A DNA stretch of 64,000 nucleotides from Pardosa pseudoannulata (taxonomy: Eukaryota; Arthropoda; Arachnida; Araneae; Lycosidae), in the NCBI GenBank assembly GCA_032207245.1, contig CM063502.1:116215697-116279696 (forward strand), read 5' to 3'. Positions 48,505 through 64,000 of this stretch are shown piece after piece. Position numbers and translations under genes: made by a program. Below the pieces are notes generated by a model that saw only the letters and a list, made by a program, of their open reading frames with translations, did not search any database and had not been told where the DNA came from. How positions within the stretch are numbered: the stretch's first letter is position 1; the number at the start of each line of letters is the position of its first letter.

Positions 48505-49575
48505 ATGCATAAAAAGATTTTAATCGTGTTTTGTAAAATAAGCATAACAAAACAATGCGTCTAATGAGTTTTTAAAATCATTCAATAATTATCTTTGTTT
48601 TAGTTAATTTTAATTTTCATTTATTTTGCATTGTTAAACTGATAAAAGAAGATCTACTAACAGATCTGATACTTTTGTTCTAAAGATGAATTTTGGTTTT
48701 TTAGGGGATATACCTTATGTACAAAAAAGATTTTAATCATGTTTTTCAAAATAAACATAACAAAACAATGCGTCTACTGAGTTTTAAAAGCATTCAATAA
48801 CAATCTTTGTTTAATTGAATTTTAATTTTCATTTATTTTGCATTGTTAAACTGATAATAAAGATCTACGCTCAGATCTGATACTTTTGTTCTAAATATGA
48901 ATTTTGGTTTTTTCGAAGGATATATCTTATGTACAAAAAAGATTTTAATCATGTTTTGCAAAATAAACATATCAAAACAATGAGTCTAATGAGTTTTTAA
49001 AATGATTCAATAACAATCTTTGTTTAATTTAATTTTAATTTTCATTTATTTTGCATTGTTAAACTGATAAAAAAGATCTACGCTCAGATCTGATACTTTT
49101 GTTCCAAAGATGAATTTTGGTTTTTTCGGGGATATATCTTATGTACAAAAAAGATTTTAACCATGTGTTTCAAAATAAACATAACAAAACTATGATTCTA
49201 AAGAGTTTTTAAAATCATTCAATAGCTATCTTTGTTTAATTGAATTTTAATTTTCATTTATTTTGCATTGTTAAACTGATAAAAAGATCTACGCCCAGAT
49301 CTGATACTTTTGTTCCAAAGATGAATTTTGGTTTTTTCGGGGACATATCTTATGTACAAAAAATATTTTAATAATGTTTTGCAAAATAAATGTAACAAAA
49401 CAATGCATCTAATGAGTTTTTAAAATCATTCAATACATATCTTTGTTTAATTAAATCTTAATTTTCATTTATTTTGCATTGTTAATCTGATAAAAAAGAA
49501 CTATGCCCAGATCTGATACTTTTGTTCCAAAGATGAATTTTGGTTTTTTTCGGGGATATATCTTATGTACAATGC
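48505..49575. repeat. 212-bp tandem array, five copies
   Basis: GCATTGTTAA recurs at 48628, 48840, 49053 and 49265, and GCATTGTTAATC at 49476, giving periods of 211-213 bp. Each unit carries TTTTCATTTATTTTGCATTG, then two AGATCT-type sites about 12 bp apart (AGATCTACGCTCAGATCTGA in the middle copies), GATACTTTTGTTC, GATGAATTTTGGTTTTTT and CTTATGTACAAAAAA. Point differences are scattered. In the last copy the first AGATCT is lost (AAGAACTATG). Confidence 0.93.
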
Positions 49576-52128
<2,553 letters not shown>

Positions 52129-54676
52129 CATTGATACAGATTGTACTTTAAATAGGACAATTGTACAATCCACTGCTATATGTTATCATTTTGCTGGTAT
52201 GGAGGAAAGCATCTGAGGCCTAATCTAATTTTATACATTTTCCTTATGGTTGTTAGTTTTCCCACACAGTTTTCAGTTTGCATCCATAAACAGGATTTTT
52301 TACAGTATGTTGGTTTATTAAGATTAAATAACTCTCCATTATCCTGTTTAAACCGTAGTTTTATGAAAGATAGTTCCTGTCCTATGGATATCCTCAAATA
52401 TGTAACTTTTCAGTGACTATGGTTAATAAATTGCTGATTTAATTTCTGTGAAGCAATGAATGCTCATTGAAACAGATGTACAAATCAAGGTACAAATTTT
52501 CACTTCAACTGGGATAAAATAGGATGATATTACTGTCTCTTTTAGTAACTATCAAAAGGCAAAGTGACTCCAAAACAAGTGAAAACTAAGCAAAATGAAA
52601 ATAAGCTGTTAGTAACTAATTAATTCTGTAGCATTATATAATTTATAGAAAGTTGAAATATTTTATATAGACTGTCATAATTCTCGCTGATATTAATGCT
52701 TAATTTTAAGAATACATAAACAATATGATACGTAAAGTCTAGTATTGCCACGTGTTAAATCATTTGCTAATACACAGAAACTACAGACTCTGACAAATAA
52801 ATAACTGCATGCTTCCTCTGTTCGAAAAGGAAAATGACCTTCCTAAATTCTCAAAATGCAACCATATAAATAGTAACTGCAGGTTGAGATCTGAGTAAAC
52901 TGAACAACCAAGTAACTGTCAGAAAGTGAACATCCCTGTCAATGCCACTAGTCAATTAGAGTGTAAATCGTGATTCGGCCCTTAGTGGAGCGAGATATTT
53001 CGTAGTGACTAATCTTCCGATCCTGTTTGGAAATGCAGTTGATGAGTTAAAGTCTTGAGAATGTCAGGATAATATAATGTATCCAACTATTGTGCATAAA
53101 TGGTCAGATTTTGTAAAGCGATAGATAGCAATATGCGTACTTTTGAAGATAGTGAAATTCCGCACCGCTTCAAACACAATAGGTTATATTGAGGCATTCG
53201 ATGATACTCAAGATATCAATTCCAATCATTGTAATGCACATATAATTAGCTCTATAATTAGCATGAAAATACATACAGAAAATTTGGCACAATTGCTTTA
53301 AAATATTTTTGAACTATATGATGAATTAAAAAGCTTCAATAAAGAGTATTTATTATATTTATTCAGATTTCAATCCCAGTTTAAAATATATTAACTAATT
53401 TTTTTAAAGAAAATATAAAATACATTTATATGCAAGATAATAGAAGACAATCTGAATGAGATAATAAACACAGACGGGCATTCCATCGATAAGGTGATAC
53501 TTCCTTTATGCAAAATAAATAAATAAGTAAAAGACCTACAGCACAAACTCAAACGTTGAGTTAAATGATACAATTTCTGCAGTTTTCTTTAAAACAGCTC
53601 TCTTCAAAACTCTAATTTCTTGTACTAGTCCTACTGTCTACGAAAATCTATGAAAAGTTCTGGTTCAACGAAACAAATTTTAGGATAATTTTACAGATTA
53701 AAAGCACAGTAGACATGCTTTCTTATTGTAATTAGTATAAAGATGTAAAACTAGGTCAATATTTAAAGAAACTTTTAAATAAAATATGTTCAGCAACAAT
53801 AAGAGTAATTTTTACATATGGAATTCAAATAGAAAAAGTTGAAAGCATTTACTGTTCGTAAAAACAAGATTTGCAAAAATGATCTTTTATTCCCTAAACA
53901 AATAGTTCTTTCAAGCAAATTTAATACTATTTTCTTCCAAAAAGACCATCTTTACAAAAGCCGCTTTAAATATTTTAATCCCTTAGTATGCGGTATGCCT
54001 CAATTAAATAAATAAAAAGGAAAGCTCTAAAAAAAGTCAACAAGATAAAAAATTGTGTTAAAAATATGCGAATGTATAGAAATTTTCTTTTCGAAACAGT
54101 GTGGTGTGAAACTAATATAAACAGTTATTTCTACAAACACCCTAGAGGCTATTAAAATAGCGATACGGCGTAAAGTAGAATTATAAAAATGTAAATTGCG
54201 TTACTTCTCTGACAGATAAGAAAGCTGCTTCAAATTTATGATTTTTTATCAGCAAAGGAGAATCGAAATTATGCTCTAGAAACATCAATGAATTCTTGAA
54301 CCAGAGGTATTCTACAAAATGTTGAAAGGAGGGAAAACTGAATAAATTTACAAATAAATTTATCCATAAACAGTTTTAAATTTCAAACGTTTAAGCGTAA
54401 AATTTAAGCGTGAAATTGGGGAAATGTTTGAAATAAATGATAAAAAGTGATTTATATTGAATTTTCCCTTAATGTTAAAATATATTTGTTTATAGTATAA
54501 AATATGTATCATACAAAGAAATGTGGTTAAAATCGCAAGCATGACGAATATTTTAAAAATTTGGAAAAACAATAATTGGCATCAAACGGAGAAAAGATTT
54601 ATAATTACTTGTTACATAATATTTTAGCTTTATGAAATAACGATACATATATCAAAACACTTCACATCCTAAATAT
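52129..54676. other. AT-rich non-coding DNA
   Basis: No gene was recognised. Overlapping frames on both strands at 52176-52416 have no recognisable content. A less AT-rich patch at about 52840-53070 has no open frame of interest. Confidence 0.55.
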
Positions 54677-55470
<794 letters not shown>

Positions 55471-57140
55471 ATATTTTTAATTATATGGTATTTAAAGACA
55501 GCTTTATTTTAAAATAGCTATTTTCAAAATCTAAATGTGGGGAATAAAGAGAAAACAGAAAAATCAAAGCACGTATACATAGTTTTATGCATTTTATTTT
55601 AAAATCTAAATGTTGAGGGTAAGATGGAAACATAAAATGGAAAAAAGTAAATATTTTTTTTTTTTAAATCTTGAGCAAAAAATTATGAAAATGTTCATTA
55701 TTATCCCTTTGTATATCTTAGACAAGTCCAAATGTGTACGTATTTACTTCCCCACTACACATTTTGAATGTGTTAAAGTACACATTTATGAATATATGAT
55801 TAGGATTTAATTTTAAAACCTATTTTAACTATATAAATACTCTATCACTCAATATAAGTGACTTGTTTATAGGCATTTGGAAATTCTTCTTGCCTCATAC
55901 CATTGCTAAAGAATGCATTAATGTTCTATAATATTTTTTAAGAGAAAAAAAGATATTCAAACCTCAGTATTAGATATTTTTGAAAATATCACACTTTTGC
56001 AAAATAAATAAATAAATAAATAAAATTAAAGAACAAAACTAATTAGATAATATGAAGATTTATTGTATAGAGAAAATATTTTAATAAGTAGAAACAAAAT
56101 GATGTTGAAGAAAATGTCCATTTTTAAAACAGATTTGTAAAATTTTTGACTAGAATTCTTGTTAAATGAACAATACACAAAATTTTATAAATCATACTTA
56201 TTATCAGTGTTATTTATATTTTTGTTTAACTTTGCTATTTATATTTTTGCTTAACATTCCAAAAATTTATATAATTTTATCCCTCAATTTCAAGAATTTA
56301 TGGTGATTTAGTTTGGTTTCAAGAGCTGTATAGTCGACGTCAGCATTGAAGAGACGTAAAGAAACATTTATGATTGCTACCTCTCATAAACCTATGTTAC
56401 AGGTGTGATAAAATAAAAATATTGTCTATGAATATATATTAACATATAGGTTCAACGATGAAAGTTTCAATTGTGTTTTGAATTTAGCCCTTTAGTTCAC
56501 GTAAGCTTGAAGTATATTTTGAATAAAATCATAAACAGTGCAAATAGTTGTTTTTAGAAATTTTTAGAACTAATATTTAAAGAATAATTAAATTAACTGA
56601 TTCTGTAGTTAATTTATTAAACTAAGAAAAGATCATGAGGGTATTTTAAAACTACTAGACATAACACCAGTTTTGTACAATTCTCGAATAAATGTTATTC
56701 TTCATAATAAGAGGATTAAATAAGCATTATAATTTTCTATGACATCATCGAAAATTGTATTCTCTTTGGAGATGAGCTAAAATATTGATAAAACATTTAC
56801 TCCTACCTATTTTTTTCATACACATATTTGTAAACATTCAATGTCGTAAAAACATGTTTAATTCTTTTTGAATGTTTTGCTGTTTTGAATGAAATATGGT
56901 GTTTGATGCATATATGTATTCAATGTGCATTATAAATGTCCTTCATAAATATATACAAAATATTCATATCAAATTAAAACTAAATACCCGAATCAATTAA
57001 AAAAATTTTCTACCTTCAATAGTTAAAAAATACCTAAGAATAATGCAAAATAATAGCAAAATGATGAACAAGTGGAACACCCAAATAAAGTTTTTTTTAA
57101 ATATATAACTCAGTTGCTCCCGTTTAGGAAATCAGACTGA
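55471..57140. other. AT-rich non-coding DNA
   Basis: No gene was recognised. A short (AAAT)n tract lies at about 56004-56025. The frame 55610-55810 is unremarkable. Confidence 0.6.
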
Positions 57141-57262
57141 AATGATTAAAATCATTTATTTATGATTAAAAGGATTTATTTATATTTTGTTTATTTATAT
57201 AATGATTAAAAGGATTTATTTATATTTTGTTTATTTATATAATGATTAAAAGGATTATATTA
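57141..57262. repeat. 40-bp minisatellite, about 2.5 copies
   Basis: TGATTAAAAGGATT recurs at 57163, 57203 and 57243 with an exact 40-bp period. The two complete units are essentially identical, pointing to a recent duplication. Confidence 0.92.
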
Positions 57263-58390
57263 GTTTGTATTTATATATAAATTAATATGAAATTAATGCA
57301 AAATCTTTTTTGTAGATATAGTATAGGGTGTAGATCGAATTGATTTGTAAACTCATCCCTCAGCAGTGTAAGGTTTAACAAAATATTTTTTTCTTTCTTT
57401 ACTTCAATTTTTTTTATTTTCTAATGATTTACAGAAACTTAAAGTATAATATTCATACGTGACTAAGAGCATATACGGATAGTGTAAAATACCGATAGTG
57501 AAGTGACAATTTATAAATAGTTTATAATATAAATACGTTACTAAGAGTATATTGCAAAATAAGAATAGTGAAGTGACAGTTTAATATAATACAGTTTTTA
57601 AAATTACGTTTCCCTTTTTAGCCAAAAATCTTGTGGTATAGACAAAGACAGATTTTTCAGATGAGTTTAATTTTATCCTGTATCAGAATATTGTCTTTTT
57701 TTAATAGGCAAACTGCAAAAATATTTGGCAGAAAATTCCTTAAAATAAACTCACTCAGCTTCAGTATGAAATTAAATGAGCTTAATGTTTGACATTTTTT
57801 AGCTGAGGGAATGTAGAAAGTTTAACCACCATCAGAATCTAAAAAATAATTTTTCACGCTTATGACCTTAGGGTACATTTCACACAACAAATAAAATACA
57901 AAACTAAATGTAAAAGTGTTTTACTTTAATTTTTGTTTTCTACGCCATAGAGCCGAAAAATAAATTTTTCTCTTAAAATATCGATGAGAGAAATATCTTA
58001 CTTCAGGCCAAAAGGCTGCTTTGTGACTGCCACAACCGAGTGAGAAAGCAATGGAGGTACTTTAAAGAAAAATTATGACAAGTGATTTATTTTCCGGAAA
58101 AGCAGCAAACGCGCAAATTTTGGAACGCGTAAGATTATAACGACTTTAAAAGCATTTCGTAAAGTACAGAGTTGTAAAGTAAACTACTTTTTACATTATC
58201 TGTGATTTATTTAGAGTTGATATATTCTCTAATAAAAGCATTCAAATATATTTATGAGACATGTCGACTTTTTAAAAATAAAAATGTTAAATTTTTAATA
58301 TTCTGATTACACTAAACTTATATGAGATTAACGGTATGTGGTAATTTATGTTTTGAATTCACTTAATATTTTTAATTTTGTATTAAAATT
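57263..58390. other. AT-rich non-coding DNA with a small diverged duplication at 57450-57590
   Basis: ATACGTGACTAAGAG...ATAGTGAAGTGACA near 57454 recurs as ATACGTTACTAAGAG...ATAGTGAAGTGACA near 57533. A less AT-rich patch at about 58000-58170 has no recognised content. Confidence 0.6.
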
Positions 58391-59292
58391 TTTCGAATGA
58401 TAAATAATCATTAGGTGAGTATTTTTAGAATAATTGAGAAATATGTTATTAAATTCACCTAAGGTTTATTTCCAATCTTTCTCATACAAAATAGTATACA
58501 GGTATAAAAATATAAGAAAATTAATTCTTTGTGTCTTAGTTTTTACTTTTACACATCTAAGATTCAGTTGATTCCTTTTAGTTTATTTAAATCTAATTAT
58601 ATTTTCCTTAGATAATTTTATTCTGAAAAATAATTTCGTGATAAACCTCACATAACCTTTGTGATATTTTGCTCAAACCATCAACTACATAAAATAAGCG
58701 AATGAGATACTGTATTCCCACGTGAAGAAATAAACAGGCATATGAAAGAATATACAACTACTACCACAAAAGGCAGGTAACACGGTCATATGCAAAGAAT
58801 TCAACAAAGTATCCTCCTAATTAATAATGGGATTCATCAATGAAACTATATACTTTCGAATGATAACTAATCATTATGCGAGTACTTTTAGAATAATTGA
58901 GAAATATGTTATTGAATTCACCTAAAGTTTATTTCCAATCTTTCCCATACAGCATAGTAAACAGGTATAAAAATATAAGAAAATTAATTCTTTGTGTCAT
59001 AGTTTTTGCTTTCACACATCTAATATTCAGTTGACTTCTTTCAGTTGATTTAAACATAATTATATGTTTCTCAGATACTTATACGCTTAAAAATAGTTTC
59101 GTGATAAACCTCCCATAACCTGAGTGATATTTTGCTCAATAAAACCATCAACTACATAAAATAAGGGAATAAGATAACTAGTCCCACATGACGAAATAAA
59201 CAGGCATATGAAAGAATATACAACAACACAACAGGCAAAAGATTCAACAAAGTTTTTCCATGCTTAATACTAGGATGCATCAATGAAACTTG
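58391..59292. repeat. 463-bp tandem dimer
   Basis: TTTCGAATGATAA recurs at 58391 and 58854, giving a period of 463 bp. Shared blocks include TTTTAGAATAATTGAGAAAT, TTTATTTCCAATCTTTC, TTTCGTGATAAACCTC, TGATATTTTGCTCAA, AACAGGCATATGAAAGAATA and CATCAATGAAACT. The copies are clearly alike but with many substitutions. Confidence 0.9.
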
Positions 59293-60090
<798 letters not shown>

Positions 60091-61684
60091 TACAATTCAG
60101 AGAGACGGAGATCATTTGTACTATTAAAAATACGTCTTTAAAAGTACAGATATTTTAAAAAATATATTACTTATCATTTTAATTTTTATAGATTATTCAT
60201 TTTCTAGTTTTTATAGAGGCATATATCATTCCAATTACATTGCGTGATAAAATAAATTGGTAGTTTTTCAGAAATACCTCAAACTCTGATCATAAATGTA
60301 ACATTGCAACCTAAAGGATATTTTTATAATTATTACTCCTCGAATACATATTAATTACCATATTTCAGGTAATTATTTGCTTACTTTTTTCCTAGCTTAA
60401 GTTTTCGTTTCTCTCTAATGTAATAACTGTTGCAACAAAGCAGATCTTAAAACTCTCACACAATAACAGTTTTGTTAATTCTTAATATCTGTAAATAAAT
60501 GTATTTTACTTATTTGAAATCTATTATTGCATTAATTCATTTTTATATTACTTTCCTAAATACACTTAAAATATTTGTTACCGATGTGTGAGAATATTTA
60601 TTCCTGTATTATGTCCAGTACTTTAGCATTAAATTTATTCAAAATACCCCATAAATGCTAGGCAAAATATAGATAAAAAATCTTCGACAAAATTTATTGT
60701 TTGATCATCAAAAATATAATACATTCTATGATGCTAATTTAAGCCTAATTAATGCGCACGTAAAAATATTTTAACAAGGGTCATTTTCAGAGAGTTAACA
60801 ACACATTAACATTTCAGATGCGAAAAATTTTCAAAGATATGTCTCCTAATGCATTTGTAATTATTTTATCAGTGGAGGACTATAAAAACACCCCAGACGG
60901 AAGAGTTTTAATTAGTTTCACTATGTCTCCATTATGAAAGTGTCTTAAGGGCATTAACAATCTTGAGTCCTATAATACCGATAAACTCATGGCAGTGACA
61001 GATCACCATGCGATCAATTCCGAGGAACAGACACTCTAGAGTAAGAAATAAATCAGACAGCATGAACTATGCCAAGAACATTAGAACTTCCTACTTTTTC
61101 TCATAATTTATAGGGAAAGAGGGATATATCATGACACATTAACTTGCCTTCGGCATATGTTTTACAAAAATGTCAGTGTAAATCAATGTTTCATTAGCAA
61201 TTTTCGACATATTCTAGACCTAAATTCATTTTGTTCTGAATGATGCCATTATCTATATCTTATACATATTTTAAAATAAAACATAACTTTAAAATATGAT
61301 TTTATGGCAACATTATAACGTTCTTTTTAATGCTCACTCCTGATTTCGCTATATTTACTTTTTATTCTAACTTTAATGAAGTTTCATTTTTAGTGGAATT
61401 TTATAACGCTTTAAGCGATGATGAAAAATTTTAGTTTCAGTTATTAAGCGTCAAAGAAGTAAAAAAGTATTAAATATTGTTCAGTAAAGAAGCATACATA
61501 TTTCTTGCTTACAGATTATTAATTTTCTCAAATTTCTAAAAGGCTCGTAGAAAGTAGACAAAATCAGGAAATAAATCTCTTTTGTTCTTTATGTATTATT
61601 TCCATACGTAATTACTGTCTGTACCTGTCCTTTGATTATTTTGTCTATCTCTATTAAAATATTCATGAGTAATATCTTTTTCAG
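60091..61684 (+). other. Region immediately upstream of the LRR exon (probable intron)
   Basis: No coding sequence is seen. A less AT-rich patch at about 60860-61160 contains TATAAAA at 60881-60887 followed by CACCCC, which could be mistaken for a core promoter. No initiator or transcript evidence supports it. Because the exon starts at a splice acceptor, at least the right part of this region is most simply intron DNA. Confidence 0.45.
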
Positions 61685-61699
61685 GATAAGACATGAGAT
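61665..61699 (+). promoter_or_regulatory. 3' splice site and short 5'-UTR part of the coding exon
   Basis: ATATCTTTTTCAG ends at 61684, a good arthropod-style acceptor with a short pyrimidine tract. The exon would start at 61685, leaving 15 nt of untranslated sequence before the start codon. This part contains an in-frame TGA at 61694-61696, so translation of the LRR frame cannot begin further upstream within this exon. An out-of-frame ATG lies at 61693. Confidence 0.65.
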
Positions 61700-63160
61700 A
61701 TGTTAGATCTCCAACGACTTGCTGGCTGCTCGTGGGGTCAAGCATGGGTTGTTCTTCTAGCGACTATCTGTACCATAGTGGGCCAGAGCAGCAGCGCTAC
61801 AACCACGGAGGAATCAGAGAGTGGAACAGACATCTCACCTGGCATGTTAGAAGAAGGATGTCCCCGATGGGAAAAAAGTCCTTGGTGTCCATGCTATCAG
61901 TTCGAAGACGGATTATTCTTGGAATGCCCGAACACCGGTGTAGAAGAGATACGAACGACCTTGGCCCAAATAACTGCCCCAATCAAATCTCTCAGTATTT
62001 ATCACTTGGACCCAAATGTAACTGTTCTGCCAGATGGTCTTTTCGAAAATTCTACAGTATATCATCTACAGATCTCACATACAGAAATACAAGTTGTACA
62101 AGAACGTGCATTTGCAGGTCTTGAATTAACTTTAGATAGTCTTTCTATCGTAAACAGTAAACTAAAAGAGATTCCTCAGGGTTCTCTAAATAAACTGGAA
62201 ACATTAAGGACGTTGGATTTTGATTCCAATATTATAACTTCAGTCGAGAGTTATGCTCTGTATGGTCTACTAATTACCAGCTTGAATCTACAAAATAATC
62301 AGATTGAACTACTCACGGAATATGCATTTGGGGGATTGGAGAATACCTTGGAGGAACTTATCTTAATAAATAACAAATTAAAACAATTTCCTTTAAATGC
62401 TTTGAGGCGACTGAGAAATCTAAAGACTCTACGACTGGTGTGGAATGAAATAGAGGATATACCAGATGATGGATTTACAAGGTTTACTGGATTGCAAAGA
62501 GTAGATTTAAGTTCCAACAAAATTCGATTTTTAGATGAAAGAAGCTTTGTCACCATGCCACGTTTGACTTCACTTTCTTTATACATGAATCGTTTGACAT
62601 CTTTAAATGATACTGTCTTCTTTTACCTAAGAGAACTTGAATCTCTGGATGTGAGTCATAACAGTTTGACTAATTTAGCTGGAAAAGCATTTAGTCATTT
62701 GTCAAAACTACGAACTATTGATTTAAGTTTCAATCACTTACACTCCATCAGCACTGGTGCATTCCACAATTTAACACATCTGCGTGAAATATTTTTATCA
62801 AACAATATCATCAAAAAGATAACAAACGATACTTTCTACAACACTTCTCAGATATCCGTTCTCTTCATGCCAAATAATGCCATAACTCACATAGAATGCA
62901 GTGCTTTCTATAACCTTCATCATTTGTACCAACTTCAACTTTCATTCAACCAACTGCGTGACGTTCACCGATCAATGTTCAAGAATAATCGTGAACTTCG
63001 TTCTTTGTCTTTAGATAATAATCTCATCACTGAGCTTCAACCTGGTACATTTCAAGAACTCGTTGAATTACGAGACCTCAGACTGCAAAACAATCTTTTA
63101 AAAACAATTAAGAAAAGAGTTTTCTACTCCTTACCAAATCTACAAGAACTGCATCTACAG
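61700..63160 (+). CDS. atk: Artichoke-like extracellular leucine-rich-repeat protein, first coding exon (partial)
   Basis: The exon encodes the first 487 residues of a secreted LRR protein. A hydrophobic stretch at residues 14-28 is a signal peptide candidate, followed by a Ser/Thr/Glu-rich linker. An N-terminal LRR cap has cysteines at 54, 63, 65 and 76 (pattern C-x8-C-x-C-x10-C) in the context SPWCPCYQFEDGLFLEC. Sixteen LRRs of about 24 residues run from about residue 95 to 480 with the LxxLxLxxNxL consensus, then the start of a seventeenth. Several N-glycosylation sequons (NVT, NST, NDT, NLT, NTS) fit an extracellular location. The cap and repeat register resemble the arthropod artichoke family. 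In Drosophila that protein is needed for normal ciliated sensory organs, but that role is only inferred here. Chaoptin-like or other LRR proteins are the alternative. The start was chosen because an in-frame stop lies just upstream and the signal peptide follows. The exon ends at CAG|GTTTGA (63160/63161) in phase 0. Read-through would stop at TGA 63164-63166. No membrane segment or GPI signal is in this part. Confidence 0.85.
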
Positions 63161-63166
63161 GTTTGA
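63161..63166 (+). promoter_or_regulatory. Phase-0 splice donor of the LRR exon
   Basis: The sequence CTACAG|GTTTGA keeps AG|GT but is weak at positions +3 to +6 compared with GTAAGT or GTGAGT. It is chosen because the frame stops at 63164-63166 while the protein is cut in mid-repeat, after LQELHLQ where the family consensus needs an Asn-containing continuation. No better GT lies between the last conserved LRR residue and the stop. Confidence 0.7.
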
Positions 63167-63535
63167 TATTTTTTTATTTATAATAATCTGTCTGAGATGT
63201 TATGAATGTTTTAATCTTTTAGCGTTTAATTTAAATTAAGAAAACAACTTTGTGATTAAAAAAAAGTAAAAAGTCCATTTGATTTAGAAAGTTTTCTTCC
63301 TAGTTTACATATCGATTTTTATCGATTAAATTCCTTTATAGCATATTTATTCTGTTTAATAATATAAAATTTGCTATGAAATTTCTTGTAATATTTTGTA
63401 TTTTTCTCATTGGTATTCCGCAATATTATTCAATAATTTAATATTACTTCAATTATCCAGCTTTGTAATAAAAAAGTTTTCACATTAATAAAACAGTGTG
63501 CATGATTTTATATACATATATATGTAACACGGTGA
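63167..63535 (+). other. Start of the downstream intron
   Basis: AT-rich sequence without open frames, consistent with intron. The next coding exon is not in the window. Confidence 0.55.
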
Positions 63536-64000
63536 AAATTAATCCACCGGTCACATTGATACAAGTCCCTGTTGCATTTACTTGCCTAGGCTTGCTGAGC
63601 TAGGATATGCCTACTTTAGCAGTCGTGGCAACATGAAAGAGAACGGCACAATCGAGAACAATCGCGAACAATCGAAATCTTATTTGAATTAAACTATTTA
63701 AGCTGCTAAAAAAAAGGCATGTTTAACAGTCAATGGCAAACTAGGGATAAAACATCGAAACACGTTCTCGAGCGAGACGCAGGAAAGACATTTTTTCCCG
63801 GAAAAACAGAAACTTAGCGAATTTAACAATAAACGTAACTTAGATCGGGGAAAAAACTCAGCCATTTGCCAGAAATATCTAAAAGATGCTGTGAGTGGAC
63901 AAAAATTATTACATCTATTGCAGAGAAATCTTTGTAAAATGGGTTGGAATAATTTAAAGTCAAGGGCACTCCTTTAATTAAGACATTTTGTAGCTGGGAA
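63536..64000 (+). repeat. Diverged interspersed repeat, related to 13830-14310
   Basis: This is the second copy of the element described at 13.8 kb. It aligns in order over its visible length and continues past the window edge. It lies inside the putative intron of the LRR gene, in the same orientation as the exon. The left boundary is near GTAACACGGTGAAAATTAAT, after a short ATATACATATATATG tract. No coding content. Confidence 0.65.

Noticed and set aside
60881..60887. TATAAAA as a core promoter for the LRR gene
   Set aside because: The word is common in AT-rich DNA, no initiator is convincing, and the exon begins with a splice acceptor, so the transcription start should be at another exon.
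62299..62586. 95-codon reverse-strand frame inside the LRR exon, and the reverse frame at 61797-61982
   Set aside because: They are antisense shadows of the LRR coding sequence, with no recognisable content of their own.

Overview
The window is strongly AT-rich, repeat-laden eukaryotic DNA with exactly one convincing protein-coding exon, at the right-hand end (61700-63160, plus strand). That exon encodes a secreted or extracellular leucine-rich-repeat protein and most resembles the arthropod artichoke (atk) family. The exon is flanked by splice signals, lies next to more than 60 kb with no recognisable gene, and has arthropod-type LRR sequence. An arthropod with a large AT-rich genome is therefore the best guess. 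A chelicerate such as a spider is possible but not shown. No bacterial, viral or organellar gene layout is visible.

Layout. 0-9 kb: non-coding DNA, very long (AT)n arrays (2.8-3.3 kb, 7.2-7.75 kb), a first copy of a roughly 385-bp element bounded by microsatellites (1.43-1.9 kb) and a tRNA-Glu-like SINE head (6.08 kb). 9-16 kb: a 178-bp duplication, the second, inverted copy of the microsatellite-bounded element (11.94-12.53 kb), a degenerate repeat at 13.84 kb that recurs at the right end of the window, and more (AT)n. 17.3-19.6 kb: two adjacent three-copy arrays with unit lengths of about 277 and 273 bp. 21.8-27.4 kb: a short perfect-stem hairpin, a palindromic cluster and two islands of more balanced composition. 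29.5-33.25 kb: a five-copy array of about 510 bp whose core carries an octamer ATGCAAAT in every copy, then a 431-bp dimer. 36.5-37 kb: another balanced-composition island. 38.6-39.1 kb: a four-copy 127-bp array related to the 277-bp array 21 kb away. 42.3-49.6 kb: a 398-bp dimer, a 559-bp piggyBac-type relic with intact TTAA/TIR ends, an interrupted 498-bp array and a five-copy 212-bp array. 52-60 kb: (AT)n arrays, a duplication split by an (AT)n array, a 40-bp minisatellite and a 463-bp dimer. 61.7-63.2 kb: the LRR exon.

How it fits together. Nearly all recognisable structure is repeat biology: tandem duplication of units from 40 to 510 bp, microsatellite growth, and decayed non-autonomous transposons or SINEs. 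The single exon has a 3' splice acceptor before its start codon, so the gene has at least one 5'-UTR exon upstream, which may lie inside or outside this window. It ends at a phase-0 donor within the 17th LRR, so the rest of the protein lies beyond the window. Part of the non-coding DNA may be its first intron or upstream regulatory region, but nothing here proves which. All comparisons were made by eye. No alignment or database search was run.
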